Part shown: piece after piece, positions 9,012-17,286 of the stretch | Layout: every line of letters starts with the position of its first letter | Numbering within the stretch: position 1 is the first letter of the stretch | Assembly: GCA_035527715.1 (NCBI GenBank) | Contig: DATKZY010000204.1 | Location: 1-64,000, forward strand | Direction: 5' to 3' | Source: DSUN01 sp035527715 | Lineage (GTDB): Bacteria > Planctomycetota > PUPC01 > DSUN01 | Length of the DNA stretch: 64,000 nucleotides | Position numbers and translations under genes: made by a program | Notes under the pieces: model-generated | What the model was told of the DNA's origin: nothing | Database searches by the model: none | Seen by the model: only the letters and a program-made list of their open reading frames with translations

Positions 9012-9419
9012 CTACGACGGGCGCCTCAGGAGGTCCAGGAATTCCCTGGGGGTGAGGACCGTCACGCCCGCGCGGGCGCGGGCCGGGAAGTGCCGGATGT
9101 TGCCGGTCACGAGAACCGCGTGCGCGGTCACGGCGACCTCGAGAAACGCCCTGTCGTCCTCGTGCGGAAGGGCCGCGTTCAGCGGCAGAGCCGCCACGGG
9201 CGCTCCGCTGGCGCGGAACATCTCCAGTACCGTGCTCACCTGCTTGGCCGTGAACGGGAAGCGCGGCTCAGACAGAACCTCCTCGTACTCCGCAAGAATC
9301 CGCTCGTCCACACAGGGCTGGAGAGAGCCTTCCGTCAGCAGATCGAGGATCTGGCCACAGACGCCGGCCGGCGTCAGAAGGGCAGAGACGATCACGTTGG
9401 TATCCACGACGAGCCTCAC
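9012..9419 (-). CDS. PIN-domain toxin
   Basis: 135 residues of PIN-domain RNase fold. The N-terminal VVDTNVIVSALL carries the first acidic residue. Glu/Asp positions follow in EYEEVLSEPRF and HEDDRAFLEVAV, and the domain ends GNIRHFPARARAGVTVLTP. It resembles the putative-toxin PIN family (COG1569). The start overlaps the antitoxin stop by 4 nt (ATGA), as in two-gene toxin-antitoxin operons. It is transcribed against the flanking recombinase genes and probably stabilises the element. Confidence 0.85.
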   Translation of the reverse strand: MRLVVDTNVIVSALLTPAGVCGQILDLLTEGSLQPCVDERILAEYEEVLSEPRFPFTAKQVSTVLEMFRASGAPVAALPLNAALPHEDDRAFLEVAVTAHAVLVTGNIRHFPARARAGVTVLTPREFLDLLRRPS

Positions 9420-9703
9420 TTCGCCGTCCGCCTCTTGCGCCGCACGTCCGCGATGATCGCGTCGATCTCGTCCATGGTCATCTTGTCCAGGCCCCGTGCC
9501 TTGGCCTGGGCGCGCATGCGGTCAATGGCGACGCGGGCGCGAGCTCGCCGCAACGCCACGAGTTCGTCCTCTACGGTGTCCGGCTCCACCGCAGACACCA
9601 CGGCGATCGGCTGCCCGTTCGCGGTCAGGACGATCTCGCGGTCTGAGGCCAGCTCCTTGCGGATCGGGCGGCTCCGGAAATCACGGATCGACATGAATCT
9701 CAT
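9416..9703 (-). CDS. Phd/YefM-type antitoxin
   Basis: 95 residues. The N-terminus (MSIRDFRSRPIRKEL, then IVLTANGQPIAVV) matches the Phd/YefM DNA-binding fold. A charged helical C-terminus follows (DELVALRRARARVAIDRM), presumably the toxin-neutralising part. The ATG at 9703 has GGAG nine nucleotides upstream; an in-frame ATG at 9694 is possible. Antitoxins of this class usually repress their own promoter together with the toxin. Confidence 0.8.
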   Translation of the reverse strand: MRFMSIRDFRSRPIRKELASDREIVLTANGQPIAVVSAVEPDTVEDELVALRRARARVAIDRMRAQAKARGLDKMTMDEIDAIIADVRRKRRTAK

Positions 9704-9749
9704 GGCAAGTCGCTCCACACATCAGCCGAGTACCCAAACGACTACCAAC

Positions 9750-9778
9750 AGTATACCGATTTGCGTACCATCCGTCAA
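9750..9778 (-). promoter_or_regulatory. sigma-70-type promoter for the toxin-antitoxin pair
   Basis: On the minus strand, -35 TTGACG and -10 TATACT are separated by exactly 17 bp, about 47 bp before the antitoxin ATG. The area around it (GGTACGCAAATCGGTATAC) has half-palindromic character that could bind the antitoxin. Confidence 0.65.
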
Positions 9779-9889
9779 GCGTCTGAAGTGCCAGCCTCGA
9801 GCGGCGCCGGAGCGTGACGCCTCCGCCGGCGGCCAGGGCGGCCCTGAAGGGCCAGGCCCAGACACCGACGTCTGAAAGGGGTGCATGCA

Positions 9890-11488
9890 TTGGCGAGATG
9901 CGACGAGCGGCCGGCTGTCCCCATAGTGGGCGCTCGGCAGGGGCCCGCGACGCGAAAGGCTCCCTTCCGGTGCGCGATTTACGCGCGGCGCTCCATGTCC
10001 CCAGACCCGGAACGCCAACGGAACTCCATCGAGCTCCAGCGCCAGACCGTAGAGGCATTCATCGCCAGCCGCCAGCACGAGGGATGGCTCGCGCTCCCCG
10101 AGCACTACGATGACATGGGCTTCACGGGCGGCAACATGGAACGGCCCGCCCTGGAGCGCCTCCTGGACGATGCCCAACAGGGGCGCATCGACTGCGTCGT
10201 GGTGTACAAGCTCGACCGCCTGACCCGCTCGCTCGTCGACTTCGCGCGCCTGGTGGACATCTTCGACGCGCACGGCGTCGGCTTCGCCTGTGCGACGCAG
10301 GAGCTCGACACGACGAATCCCATGGGCAGATTGGCCCTCAACGTGCTCCTGTCCTTCGCCCAGTTCGAGCGCGGGATCATCGCCGACAGGATACGGGACA
10401 AGGTCTGCGCGAGGTTCCGGCGAGGACAGTGGGGCGTCGGCGGCGCACCGCGGGGATACGAGCTCCATCGGGGCAATCCCCGCCTGGTCCCAGACGACGG
10501 CGAGGCGGAGCTGGTCCGCACCATCTTCGCCCTCTACCTCGAGCACCGCTCGACCATCCGCGTCGCCGAGGAGCTCAACCGCCTGGGGCGGCGCACCCGG
10601 CACCGCGTCTCGGCCAAGGGAAATGCTCGCGGGGGCAACCCCTTCGGGCCATGCGCCGTCGCCGGCGTGCTGCGCAACGTCGTCTACATCGGCAAGGTGA
10701 GGTGCAACGGCCAGACCTACCCAGGCGAGCACGAGCCGATCGTGGACGAGGAGCTCTGGCGCCGCGCACAGCCCGTCCTCGACCGGAACGCGGCAGGGGC
10801 CACCAGGCACCTCAAGAACATGCACCGCTTCCTGCTCAAAGACCTGCTCCACTGCCAGGCCTGCGGCAGCCCGACGGAGCCCAGGACCCTGGATGCCGCC
10901 AAGGGGCTGCTGTACTACAGGTGCGCCGCGGCAGGGCGCCCGCCTGGCACGAGGTGCCCGGCCGGCTGGGTGCGCTCCCGCCCCCTCGACGCCGCCGTGC
11001 TCAAGCATATCCGCGAACATGCGGCGGGGTCTTCGGGCGCTGCCGCAGCCATGCGCCAGGCCAGGGAACAGAGCATAAGACACGCTGCCGAACTGGAGGA
11101 GCGGCGGCACAGGCTCAACGAGGAGCTTCAGCGCCTTCGGAAGCCAATGCACCAGCTCCCAGAAGCTCCCCCCTCGCCGCGCGTGAAGAGCATCAGAGCA
11201 GAGCTCGTCTCATCGCACCGTGAGCTGCTCGATGAGAGGAACCTGGCCAAGGCCCTGTTGGTCTTCGACCCAGGGTGGGATTCGTTGGAGCCCCTGGAGC
11301 AGTGGCACGCCCTGAGCCTCCTCGTCGAGCGCGTCGTCTGGGATGCCCGAACTGAGAGGGTGACGGTGTTCTACCAGGAGCCAGGTATCCGGGCGCTATG
11401 CGGCCGGTCCTCCGAGTTCCTTGCGGGCTCACCACCGACGAATGGCACAAGGCTCAGCAGCTTGCAGAGACCTACTGGCTTTGTGTAG
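9890..11488 (+). CDS. large serine recombinase, subtype B (rec5)
   Basis: 532 residues. It has CAIYARRS with the nucleophile Ser, YDDMGFTG, DRLTRS, FERGIIADR, and the zinc ribbon CQACGSP...YYRC. Its C-terminal region (AELVSSHRELLDERN, then VFDPGWDSLEPL) groups it with rec2 and rec3 rather than rec1 and rec4. The TTG at 9890 is chosen because AAAGGGG lies 8 nt upstream; a GTG at 9881 is in frame but abuts that ribosome-binding site. It is separated from rec4 by the opposing toxin-antitoxin pair and an intergenic of about 170 bp. Confidence 0.83.
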   Translation: MARCDERPAVPIVGARQGPATRKAPFRCAIYARRSMSPDPERQRNSIELQRQTVEAFIASRQHEGWLALPEHYDDMGFTGGNMERPALERLLDDAQQGRIDCVVVYKLDRLTRSLVDFARLVDIFDAHGVGFACATQELDTTNPMGRLALNVLLSFAQFERGIIADRIRDKVCARFRRGQWGVGGAPRGYELHRGNPRLVPDDGEAELVRTIFALYLEHRSTIRVAEELNRLGRRTRHRVSAKGNARGGNPFGPCAVAGVLRNVVYIGKVRCNGQTYPGEHEPIVDEELWRRAQPVLDRNAAGATRHLKNMHRFLLKDLLHCQACGSPTEPRTLDAAKGLLYYRCAAAGRPPGTRCPAGWVRSRPLDAAVLKHIREHAAGSSGAAAAMRQAREQSIRHAAELEERRHRLNEELQRLRKPMHQLPEAPPSPRVKSIRAELVSSHRELLDERNLAKALLVFDPGWDSLEPLEQWHALSLLVERVVWDARTERVTVFYQEPGIRALCGRSSEFLAGSPPTNGTRLSSLQRPTGFV

Positions 11489-11642
11489 TATGGAATCGGC
11501 TGGGGGACACGCGTGAGGCCGTGCCCACCCAGAACCGGGCCGAAAGGCATGATCAGGCACGGAGGGACATGGCCGGGGCGCGGCTGCACGAGATACCCGC
11601 GGATGCCGTTCGAGCAGCATCCCAGATATAGGCAAGGCATTC

Positions 11643-13157
11643 GTGAAGTCAACTCTCTTCATCAGCAGCGTTCAGAAGGGACTTCAGGTGGAGCGGTGCG
11701 CCATCGCCGACTTCGTTCAGGGCGACCCGTTGCTGCGGCGCTACTTCGACGCCTTCCTGTTCGAAGACCTGCCAGCGACGGACCGCCGCGCCGACGAGGT
11801 GTACCTTGACGAAGTGGATCGCTCCGCCATCTACGTGGGCCTGTTTGGCGACGAGTACGGAGCGGAGGATGCCGACGGGCTGTCGGCCACAGAACGGGAG
11901 TTCGACCGCGCGACACAGCAAGGCAAGTTCCGGCTTATCTTCGTCAAGGGCGCTGACGACAAGGCGCGACACCCCAAGATGCTCAAGCTCATTCGCAAGG
12001 CGAGCCGCCAGCTCATCCGCCGCCGTTTCGCCGGCACCCACGACCTGACGGCGCAGCTTTATGCCAGCCTGGTTCAGCACCTGGAGGAGAAGGGCCTTCT
12101 GCGAACGGTTCCCTTCGACGCCGCCGCTTGTCGCGGCGCGTCGTCGCAGGACATCTCCGACGAGAAGCTGCGCTGGTTCCTGGGGGCAGCCCGTCGGGAG
12201 CGCCAGTACGTCCTGAGGGAGAACACGCCGCTCGTCAAGGCCCTTGCCCACCTGAACCTGCTCCATGACGGCCAGCCCACCCACGCCGCCATCCTGCTCT
12301 TCGGCCAGACCCCCCAGCGGTTCGTCGTCTCAGCCGAGATCAAGTGCCTCCACTTCCACGGCACCGAGGTCCGCAAGCCCATCCCCTCCTACCACATCTA
12401 CAAGGGCACCGTCTTCGACCTCGTGGACCAAGCCGTGGATTTCGTCATGTCCAAGCTTGCCCGCTCGGTGGGCACCCGCGAGCTGGGCCCGCAAGCGCCG
12501 GTGGAATACGAACTGCCCCGCGAAGCCGTCATGGAGGCCATCGTCAACGCCGTCGCCCACCGCGACTACGACTCCAACGCGGCCGTGCAAGTGATGCTCT
12601 TCGCCGACCGGCTGGAGGTCTGGAACCCCGGCGAGTTGCCTCCAGGCCTCACCCCGGACCTCCTCCGCATCGAGCATCCCTCCATCCCGCGCAACCCGCT
12701 CATCTGCGAACCCATGTTCCTCGCGCACTACGCCGAGAAAGCCGGCAGCGGCACCCTCGACATGATCGCCCGTTGCCAGCAGACCGGCCTCCCCGCCCCC
12801 GACTTCGAGCAGCGCGGCAGCCAGTTCGTGACGACCATCTGGCGTGACTGGCTGACTGCCCCCGCCCTCTCGCGGCTGAGCCTGAACGACAGGCAACGTG
12901 CCGCAGTCCGGTTCGTGAGAGTCAACCGCCGAATTGGCAATCTCGACTACCAGAAACTGACGGGCGCCATCAAGAAGACCGCTTCCCGCGACCTTGATGA
13001 CCTGGTGAGGAGGGGGGTCTTCGAGAAGGTGGGAACCACAGGCCGAGGCACATGCTACGTGCTCGCAAAGAAAGGGGACATAAAGGGGACAAAGGGGACA
13101 TCCCGAAAGTCGATCCCCAAGGGGACAGAAAGGGGACAAAGGAGACGTGGCCGTTAG
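11643..13157 (+). CDS. DUF4062-ATPase (HATPase_c_4)-winged helix protein
   Basis: 504 residues. Residues 1 to about 110 resemble DUF4062 (KSTLFISSVQKGLQVER), a TIR/SIR2-associated N-terminal domain. Residues ~150-410 match the COG2865 group of predicted ATPase regulators: ELPREAVMEAIVNAVAHRDY is the ATP-binding N-box, and HYAEKAGSGTLDMI is the later glycine-containing motif. A winged-helix-like segment follows, then a basic Lys/Gly/Thr tail. Proteins with these domains are often beside mobile or defence genes; the role here is unknown. GTG start with a weak AAGG upstream. The tail is encoded by a tandem repeat at 13071-13147, so the stop may have been moved by repeat insertion. Confidence 0.75.
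   Translation: MKSTLFISSVQKGLQVERCAIADFVQGDPLLRRYFDAFLFEDLPATDRRADEVYLDEVDRSAIYVGLFGDEYGAEDADGLSATEREFDRATQQGKFRLIFVKGADDKARHPKMLKLIRKASRQLIRRRFAGTHDLTAQLYASLVQHLEEKGLLRTVPFDAAACRGASSQDISDEKLRWFLGAARRERQYVLRENTPLVKALAHLNLLHDGQPTHAAILLFGQTPQRFVVSAEIKCLHFHGTEVRKPIPSYHIYKGTVFDLVDQAVDFVMSKLARSVGTRELGPQAPVEYELPREAVMEAIVNAVAHRDYDSNAAVQVMLFADRLEVWNPGELPPGLTPDLLRIEHPSIPRNPLICEPMFLAHYAEKAGSGTLDMIARCQQTGLPAPDFEQRGSQFVTTIWRDWLTAPALSRLSLNDRQRAAVRFVRVNRRIGNLDYQKLTGAIKKTASRDLDDLVRRGVFEKVGTTGRGTCYVLAKKGDIKGTKGTSRKSIPKGTERGQRRRGR
13071..13147 (+). repeat. tandem AAAGGGGACA repeats
   Basis: Six near-copies of AAAGGGGACA at 9-11-bp intervals cover the last 29 or so codons of the preceding gene. The unit resembles the arm ends of the palindrome at the 3' end of murE (46681-46735), so both may belong to one family of dispersed elements. 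Confidence 0.7.
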
Positions 13158-14225
13158 CGGGCGGCCCCTCTGAAGGATGGGGTAGTCCATGCTGCTGGGA
13201 ACCATCAAGAGCCAAAGCCGCGGAATCCCCGACTCTATGAGGCGGCCAAGCGGAGCCCGTACTATCCGGAAACCCGTCCCACGAGATCGAGAGGCTGGTT
13301 GCCTTGCCGGCGGGTGGCGGCTTTGCCTCGTGGGGGGGCCGCGAAGGTCTCCGTGGACGGAGCGGGACGAGCCGAGGCGCACGGACGCTGCACGGTTCCA
13401 GCGCCGAGTGCCCCGAGGCGGGGCTCCAACTCACGGGCATCACGCGGCTCGGCGGTACGACTTCAGCAGGCCGCCCAGGCTCTCCTCGCAGTGGACCGTG
13501 CCAATGGGCCCGCGGACCGGCTCTGGGGCCGGCTCACCCATGCGGACGGCCTGTGGCACGCGTTCGAGTCCTCGTCGGGGAGCCACTTTTTCGGGCGCGA
13601 ACTGATGCTCGCTCTGGTTTACAGCATGGCTGGGCCGGGGAGCGGTTCCGGGAGCGCTACGCATCCAATTGCGGGCCAATGACTTACGGTGCTGAATCTC
13701 GGGGAGCGGCTCGTTCTCGTGTGGTTCGGACGTGGCAACCGGGGGTGCGCTGGCGCGCACAACCGCCCTGAAGGGCACGTGACGGAACCTCGCATTTGTG
13801 ATGAAATCTGAGGTTCTGGCGAGCGGGGGTAATGGAGCCGCAAAGTGAGAGCGCTCACGTTAGGAGGAGCGCCGTGGAGCGCGTTGGCCACGCAGTCGTG
13901 CGCGCAAACTCGCAACACACCCAGACATACGCGAGCGAGATTCAGGAACATCATGCGCGGGCGGAGAGAGGATGCTGCAAGGCGATGCGCCCCGCGGTGC
14001 GCGCGGATGAGCGAACCGGGGCCGACCAGGGCACTCGTGGCTCCTGCCGAGCCCAGTACGGGCGCCAATTGGCCGCCTGGAATCAAGCCACAACGCACGG
14101 AGCCGCAAAGAGATACGTCTTATCCGATGGGGCCGCGGCGGGCCGCGTCAATCAAATGTGAGGCCTTTTTCGCGTTTCGCCGGCGTCCGCCGCCCTGGAG
14201 GTCAGATTGTACACTCCATCTGACG
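13158..14225. other. gene-free region with att-like remnants
   Basis: About 1.07 kb between convergent genes with no credible coding sequence. It contains the inverted tRNA-Asn-like fragment at 13563-13586 and a 12-nt direct repeat GGAGCCGCAAAG at 13834-13845 and 14099-14110. Its position, just downstream of a tyrosine integrase, fits an element boundary. Confidence 0.5.
13563..13586 (+). repeat. tRNA-Asn-like 3' end fragment, copy 4 (inverted)
   Basis: Exact 24-nt counterpart of copy 1 (148-170 plus one base) in the opposite orientation, running from the T-loop to CCA. It lies about 640 bp beyond the stop codon of the tyrosine integrase and is a candidate att core for it. Confidence 0.5.
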
Positions 14226-15158
14226 TTATAGCGACCGAGCGGCCACGCTGCCGTCGCCGGCCCGTCGCCCCTGAGGCGCGCAGATGCCCTCGAGCGCGGC
14301 GGCCAGGGCCTCGTCGGCCACTTGTGCGTAGCGGGTCGTGGTCTCGACCCGTCGGTGTCCAAGGGCTCGTTGGACCAGCCGCAGGTTCCCGGTCGAGGCC
14401 AACAGCCGCGTCGCCAGGGTGTGCCGGCACATGTGCGGAGTGATGCGGCGGCTGAGGCCCGCTCTCTTCGCCCACCAGTCCAGCCGTCGGGCAAATTGGC
14501 GCGCCGTGATCCGGCGGCCCGACTGGGCCGCGAAGAGCGGCCGGTCCGACGCCTCGGCCTCGCCCATGTAGCGCCAGAGCAAGTTGGCCAACTCATGATT
14601 CAGGTAGCGGACCTCGTGGCCCCCTCCCTTGCTGTGGATCCGGAGCCAGCTATTGGCCAGGTCGACGTCACCGGTGTCGAGGGCGATCAGCTCGCCGATC
14701 CGGATGCCCGTCCCGAGAAGCACGCGGAGCATGACAAGATCCCGGAAGGCCAGCACGCCCTCGGTGCCCTCGAGGACGGCCATGAGCCGCTCCTCGTCGT
14801 CGCGAGTCAGCACCGCCGGCGGGATGGGGCGCACTGCGCGAACTCGGAGCGCCGCGGCGGGATTCGCCCCCAGTTGGCCCGTGTCGCCAAGCCAGCGGAA
14901 GAAGGACTTCAGAGCCGCGCGCACGCGGTTGACCGCCCCAGGGCTGCGTGTCCGCCCGCGTGGGCCGGCCAAGGCGTGCCTGGAGGCCATGAAGCGGGCC
15001 ACGTCGCTGGGTGTGACGTCCTCGACCCGCGAACCGTTGCTCTCGTAGAAGCGATGGAGGCCGTTGAGGTCGCAGAGATAGGCTCGGATCGTGTGGCGCG
15101 AGCAACCGTTGCCGCGGAGGTGAGTCTCGAACTCGTGGATGGCTGTGTCCAGTCTCAT
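14226..15158 (-). CDS. tyrosine site-specific integrase
   Basis: 310 residues, XerC/D-like. An N-terminal SAM-like core-binding domain (FETHLRGNGCSRHTIRAYL) is followed by a catalytic domain with all the usual residues: Arg in GTGIRIGEL, Lys in SKGGGHEVR, His and Arg in HMCRHTLATRLL, His in LGHRRVETT and the nucleophile Tyr in TRYAQV. It is the last gene of a minus-strand operon and starts 26 bp after the preceding stop, so it appears to be cotranscribed with the amidoligase cassette. It probably mobilises that cassette. Confidence 0.9.
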   Translation of the reverse strand: MRLDTAIHEFETHLRGNGCSRHTIRAYLCDLNGLHRFYESNGSRVEDVTPSDVARFMASRHALAGPRGRTRSPGAVNRVRAALKSFFRWLGDTGQLGANPAAALRVRAVRPIPPAVLTRDDEERLMAVLEGTEGVLAFRDLVMLRVLLGTGIRIGELIALDTGDVDLANSWLRIHSKGGGHEVRYLNHELANLLWRYMGEAEASDRPLFAAQSGRRITARQFARRLDWWAKRAGLSRRITPHMCRHTLATRLLASTGNLRLVQRALGHRRVETTTRYAQVADEALAAALEGICAPQGRRAGDGSVAARSL

Positions 15159-15184
15159 CTTGGGCCGCCTTTCTGCCCCTGCCG

Positions 15185-15439
15185 TTACCCGGTGATCTTG
15201 CCAGGTTTGCCGTGCCTGTCCAGCTCGACGCTCTCGTCGTCGACCATGTGCCCCTCGGCGTCGAGAGTGTCCACCAAGTAGCCGAGGACGCTTTCGGAGT
15301 AGTAGGCTCCGCCGCCCTCGACTTTGGCGTATAGGTCCGTCTGCTCGTCGGACAGCTTGGCCGCCGCCTCGGGGCCGTCGGCCTCGACGTCCACGGGGAC
15401 GCGGGCCTCGACGAAGATGTGGACGCGGTACTTGGGCAC
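15185..15439 (-). CDS. small acidic protein of unknown function
   Basis: 84 residues with no recognised family: a YRVHIFVEARVPVDVEAD strand pattern, an AAAKLSDEQTDLYAKVEG helix, and a DDE-rich C-terminus. The GTG at 15439 is chosen because AGGAGGC lies 6 nt upstream. It sits between the 130-residue unknown and the integrase on the same strand. Confidence 0.65.
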   Translation of the reverse strand: MPKYRVHIFVEARVPVDVEADGPEAAAKLSDEQTDLYAKVEGGGAYYSESVLGYLVDTLDAEGHMVDDESVELDRHGKPGKITG

Positions 15440-15509
15440 TGTTACGCCTCCTTCGGGAAGAGGAGACAGAGGAGCAAGACGGCTGCCCACAGGACGAAGC
15501 CGAGATGAC

Positions 15510-15902
15510 TCACGTCCGGATCTCCTCGACCGGCCTGCCGTTGACGATGCCCTCGACCAGCTCAGGGAGGAACTCGACCTTGCGGAAGTCGAGGTTCACC
15601 TCGGCGCCCTCGCTGTCGACCACGCGGTTGTCGCCCAGGCCGTCGGCTGCAAGGTCGTAGTCGGCGACGGTGACGCCGACGCCCTCGAGCGCCCGAGAGC
15701 CCGTGGCGATATCCACGAGGACGCCGCCGTGGATAGTGAGCAGGATGCTGTCCTTGAGCTTGGCCCTGCCCCCCGACGCCGCCCGCCTGGCCTCGGCGAG
15801 CTGGTGCTCGAGGTCCCTGATGATCTCGGTCGCCCGTTTGAGCGCGTCCGTGCTGCCCTTGCGCTCAGCCAGGTCCCGCAGCTCGTCTACGATGCTACCC
15901 AT
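15510..15902 (-). CDS. hypothetical protein with N-terminal coiled coil
   Basis: 130 residues. Residues 1-45 are a charged helix (MGSIVDELRDLAERKG, then RATEIIRDLEHQLAEARR), likely a coiled coil. The rest is a beta-rich segment (LLTIHGGVLVDIA...VADYDLAADG). I do not recognise the family. The ATG has AGGAG 8 nt upstream. It belongs to the amidoligase operon by strand and spacing. Confidence 0.65.
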   Translation of the reverse strand: MGSIVDELRDLAERKGSTDALKRATEIIRDLEHQLAEARRAASGGRAKLKDSILLTIHGGVLVDIATGSRALEGVGVTVADYDLAADGLGDNRVVDSEGAEVNLDFRKVEFLPELVEGIVNGRPVEEIRT

Positions 15903-16032
15903 CGCGCTCACTCCTGTCTCCTCCCTGGTTGCCCTCCGCCTTTCTCTGTGGTGCACCTCTTCTCTCACCTGGCAGAGCGGGCAGCCGGTGCTGCCCGCTC
16001 CGCCGTGGCGAGCCGCCGGGCCGGTGACGCGC

Positions 16033-16437
16033 TCAACTGCTTGTGCCGGCCGCATCGGCAGTGGTCTCCGCCTGCTGGGTCCCACGCTGCTTGCGGCGGC
16101 GCTTCGGCATGGCGTCCTGCGGGAACGCGACGCTCTCGACGTGGCCCTGGGCTTGCGCCCACTCGAGGAGCTGACGGAACACCCTGGTGATCTGGTCGGT
16201 CGTCGGCTTCGCCCGCTCCTTGCCATTGGGCTTCTTGAGCAAGGCGTCGGACTTCAGGAACCGGCCAACGTCGGCAGGCCGGAGCGCCTTGATGGCCTTC
16301 GTCTCGCCGAAGAAGGCGCTGGCGACTTCCAACGCCTTCCCGTACGTCCTGACCGTGTGCGCGTCCTTGCCGGCCGCCCGCAGGTACTCCAAGTACTGCG
16401 GCGCGGCGTCCTTCAGGGTCAAGGACTGGCTGGGCAT
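16033..16437 (-). CDS. stand-alone integrase core-binding (SAM-like) domain
   Basis: 134 residues resembling only the N-terminal SAM-like DNA-binding domain of phage integrases: YLEYLRAAGKDAHTVRTYGK, a helix-rich middle with LRPADVGRFLKSD, and TTDQITRVFRQLLEWAQ. A Lys/Arg-rich tail follows (KRRRKQRG). There is no catalytic domain. The start overlaps the amidotransferase gene by 19 nt, so it is translationally coupled rather than a decayed integrase end. It could modulate binding of the integrase encoded downstream; that is inference. Confidence 0.65.
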   Translation of the reverse strand: MPSQSLTLKDAAPQYLEYLRAAGKDAHTVRTYGKALEVASAFFGETKAIKALRPADVGRFLKSDALLKKPNGKERAKPTTDQITRVFRQLLEWAQAQGHVESVAFPQDAMPKRRRKQRGTQQAETTADAAGTSS

Positions 16438-17282
16438 GGCGACCTCCTTTCGGTTCGTGGTGCCCTGGCCTTCGTGGCGGGCCGTCCCATTGACGGCCCT
16501 CTGCCCACGTGTGTTCGCAACAGTGTGAGATAGTTCTCTGCATCAGGCGTCAGGAAGAACACTTCTCGCTGGGTGAAGTCGAGAACGTTTTCGGTCTCGA
16601 AGGTCGAGAGGCTAAACGGCGCGAGGTCCAGCATCTCGTGCCTCTGGCCGTCGAGAGCAGATCGCAGCATCCAGGCTTCACTGGCGAAGAAAATGGCTCT
16701 CAGGCCAGGCACGTGGGCCGCGTGGAGCGGCATGTCGCCCTTCAGCAACCGGAGCTTGGCTGGTTCGTTGAGCCGCACGTAGGCCGCAGAGATGCGGCCC
16801 CTGCAGTGTGCAAGGAGGGAACGGAACTCATAGTCGTCACGAGAGCGGTCGACCAGGCGGAAGAGGACCTCGGAGTCCACCTGGGCAACACGCGGCAAGC
16901 CGAGCGTCTTCGTCAGCTGGTCGGCATTGGAGAGCCAGCCGTTGTGTGCCCCGAGGACGGAGTTGCACCGTAGGGGGTGGTTGTTGAGCGGGTTCCGCTC
17001 ACTCCCCACCGTCTTCTGCCGTGTGTGGCCGAGGATGACGGTGACCTTGTTGTCAAGGGCGAGCGCCCGCCAGTAGAGCTTGTCGGCGACGAGGCCCGCC
17101 GCCGGCCCGGGGCGCTTGAGGAGCCCGTAGCGCCCATTTTGGCGGACTACCGCGACCCCGGCCGCGTCGATGCCGCGCCGCTGGCTGAGGAGCAGCAGCT
17201 CGGTGAAGAGGCCGCCGATGACGCGAAGCTCGTCGCGTCGGCGGCGCTTCAACCCCAGGATAACGCCTGCCAAACCGCACAT
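16419..17282 (-). CDS. class II glutamine amidotransferase (Ntn) domain protein
   Basis: 287 residues. The start MCGLAGVILG exposes Cys2, the N-terminal nucleophile of class II glutaminases. Other family marks are QRRGIDAAGVAV, LGHTRQKTVGS and LGAHNGWLSNADQL. No synthase or isomerase domain follows, so ammonia released from glutamine must go to a partner; the amidoligase gene in the same operon is the obvious candidate. The upstream DUF5049-like gene ends 4 bp before this start. Known families with free-standing GAT-II plus an amidoligase occur in phages and mobile elements. Confidence 0.85.
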   Translation of the reverse strand: MCGLAGVILGLKRRRRDELRVIGGLFTELLLLSQRRGIDAAGVAVVRQNGRYGLLKRPGPAAGLVADKLYWRALALDNKVTVILGHTRQKTVGSERNPLNNHPLRCNSVLGAHNGWLSNADQLTKTLGLPRVAQVDSEVLFRLVDRSRDDYEFRSLLAHCRGRISAAYVRLNEPAKLRLLKGDMPLHAAHVPGLRAIFFASEAWMLRSALDGQRHEMLDLAPFSLSTFETENVLDFTQREVFFLTPDAENYLTLLRTHVGRGPSMGRPATKARAPRTERRSPCPASP

Positions 17283-17286
17283 GCCA

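Noticed and set aside
13189..14231. Several 100-160-codon frames in the gap after the DUF4062-ATPase gene
   Set aside because: None has a convincing start, motif or consistent strand; they overlap each other in different frames.
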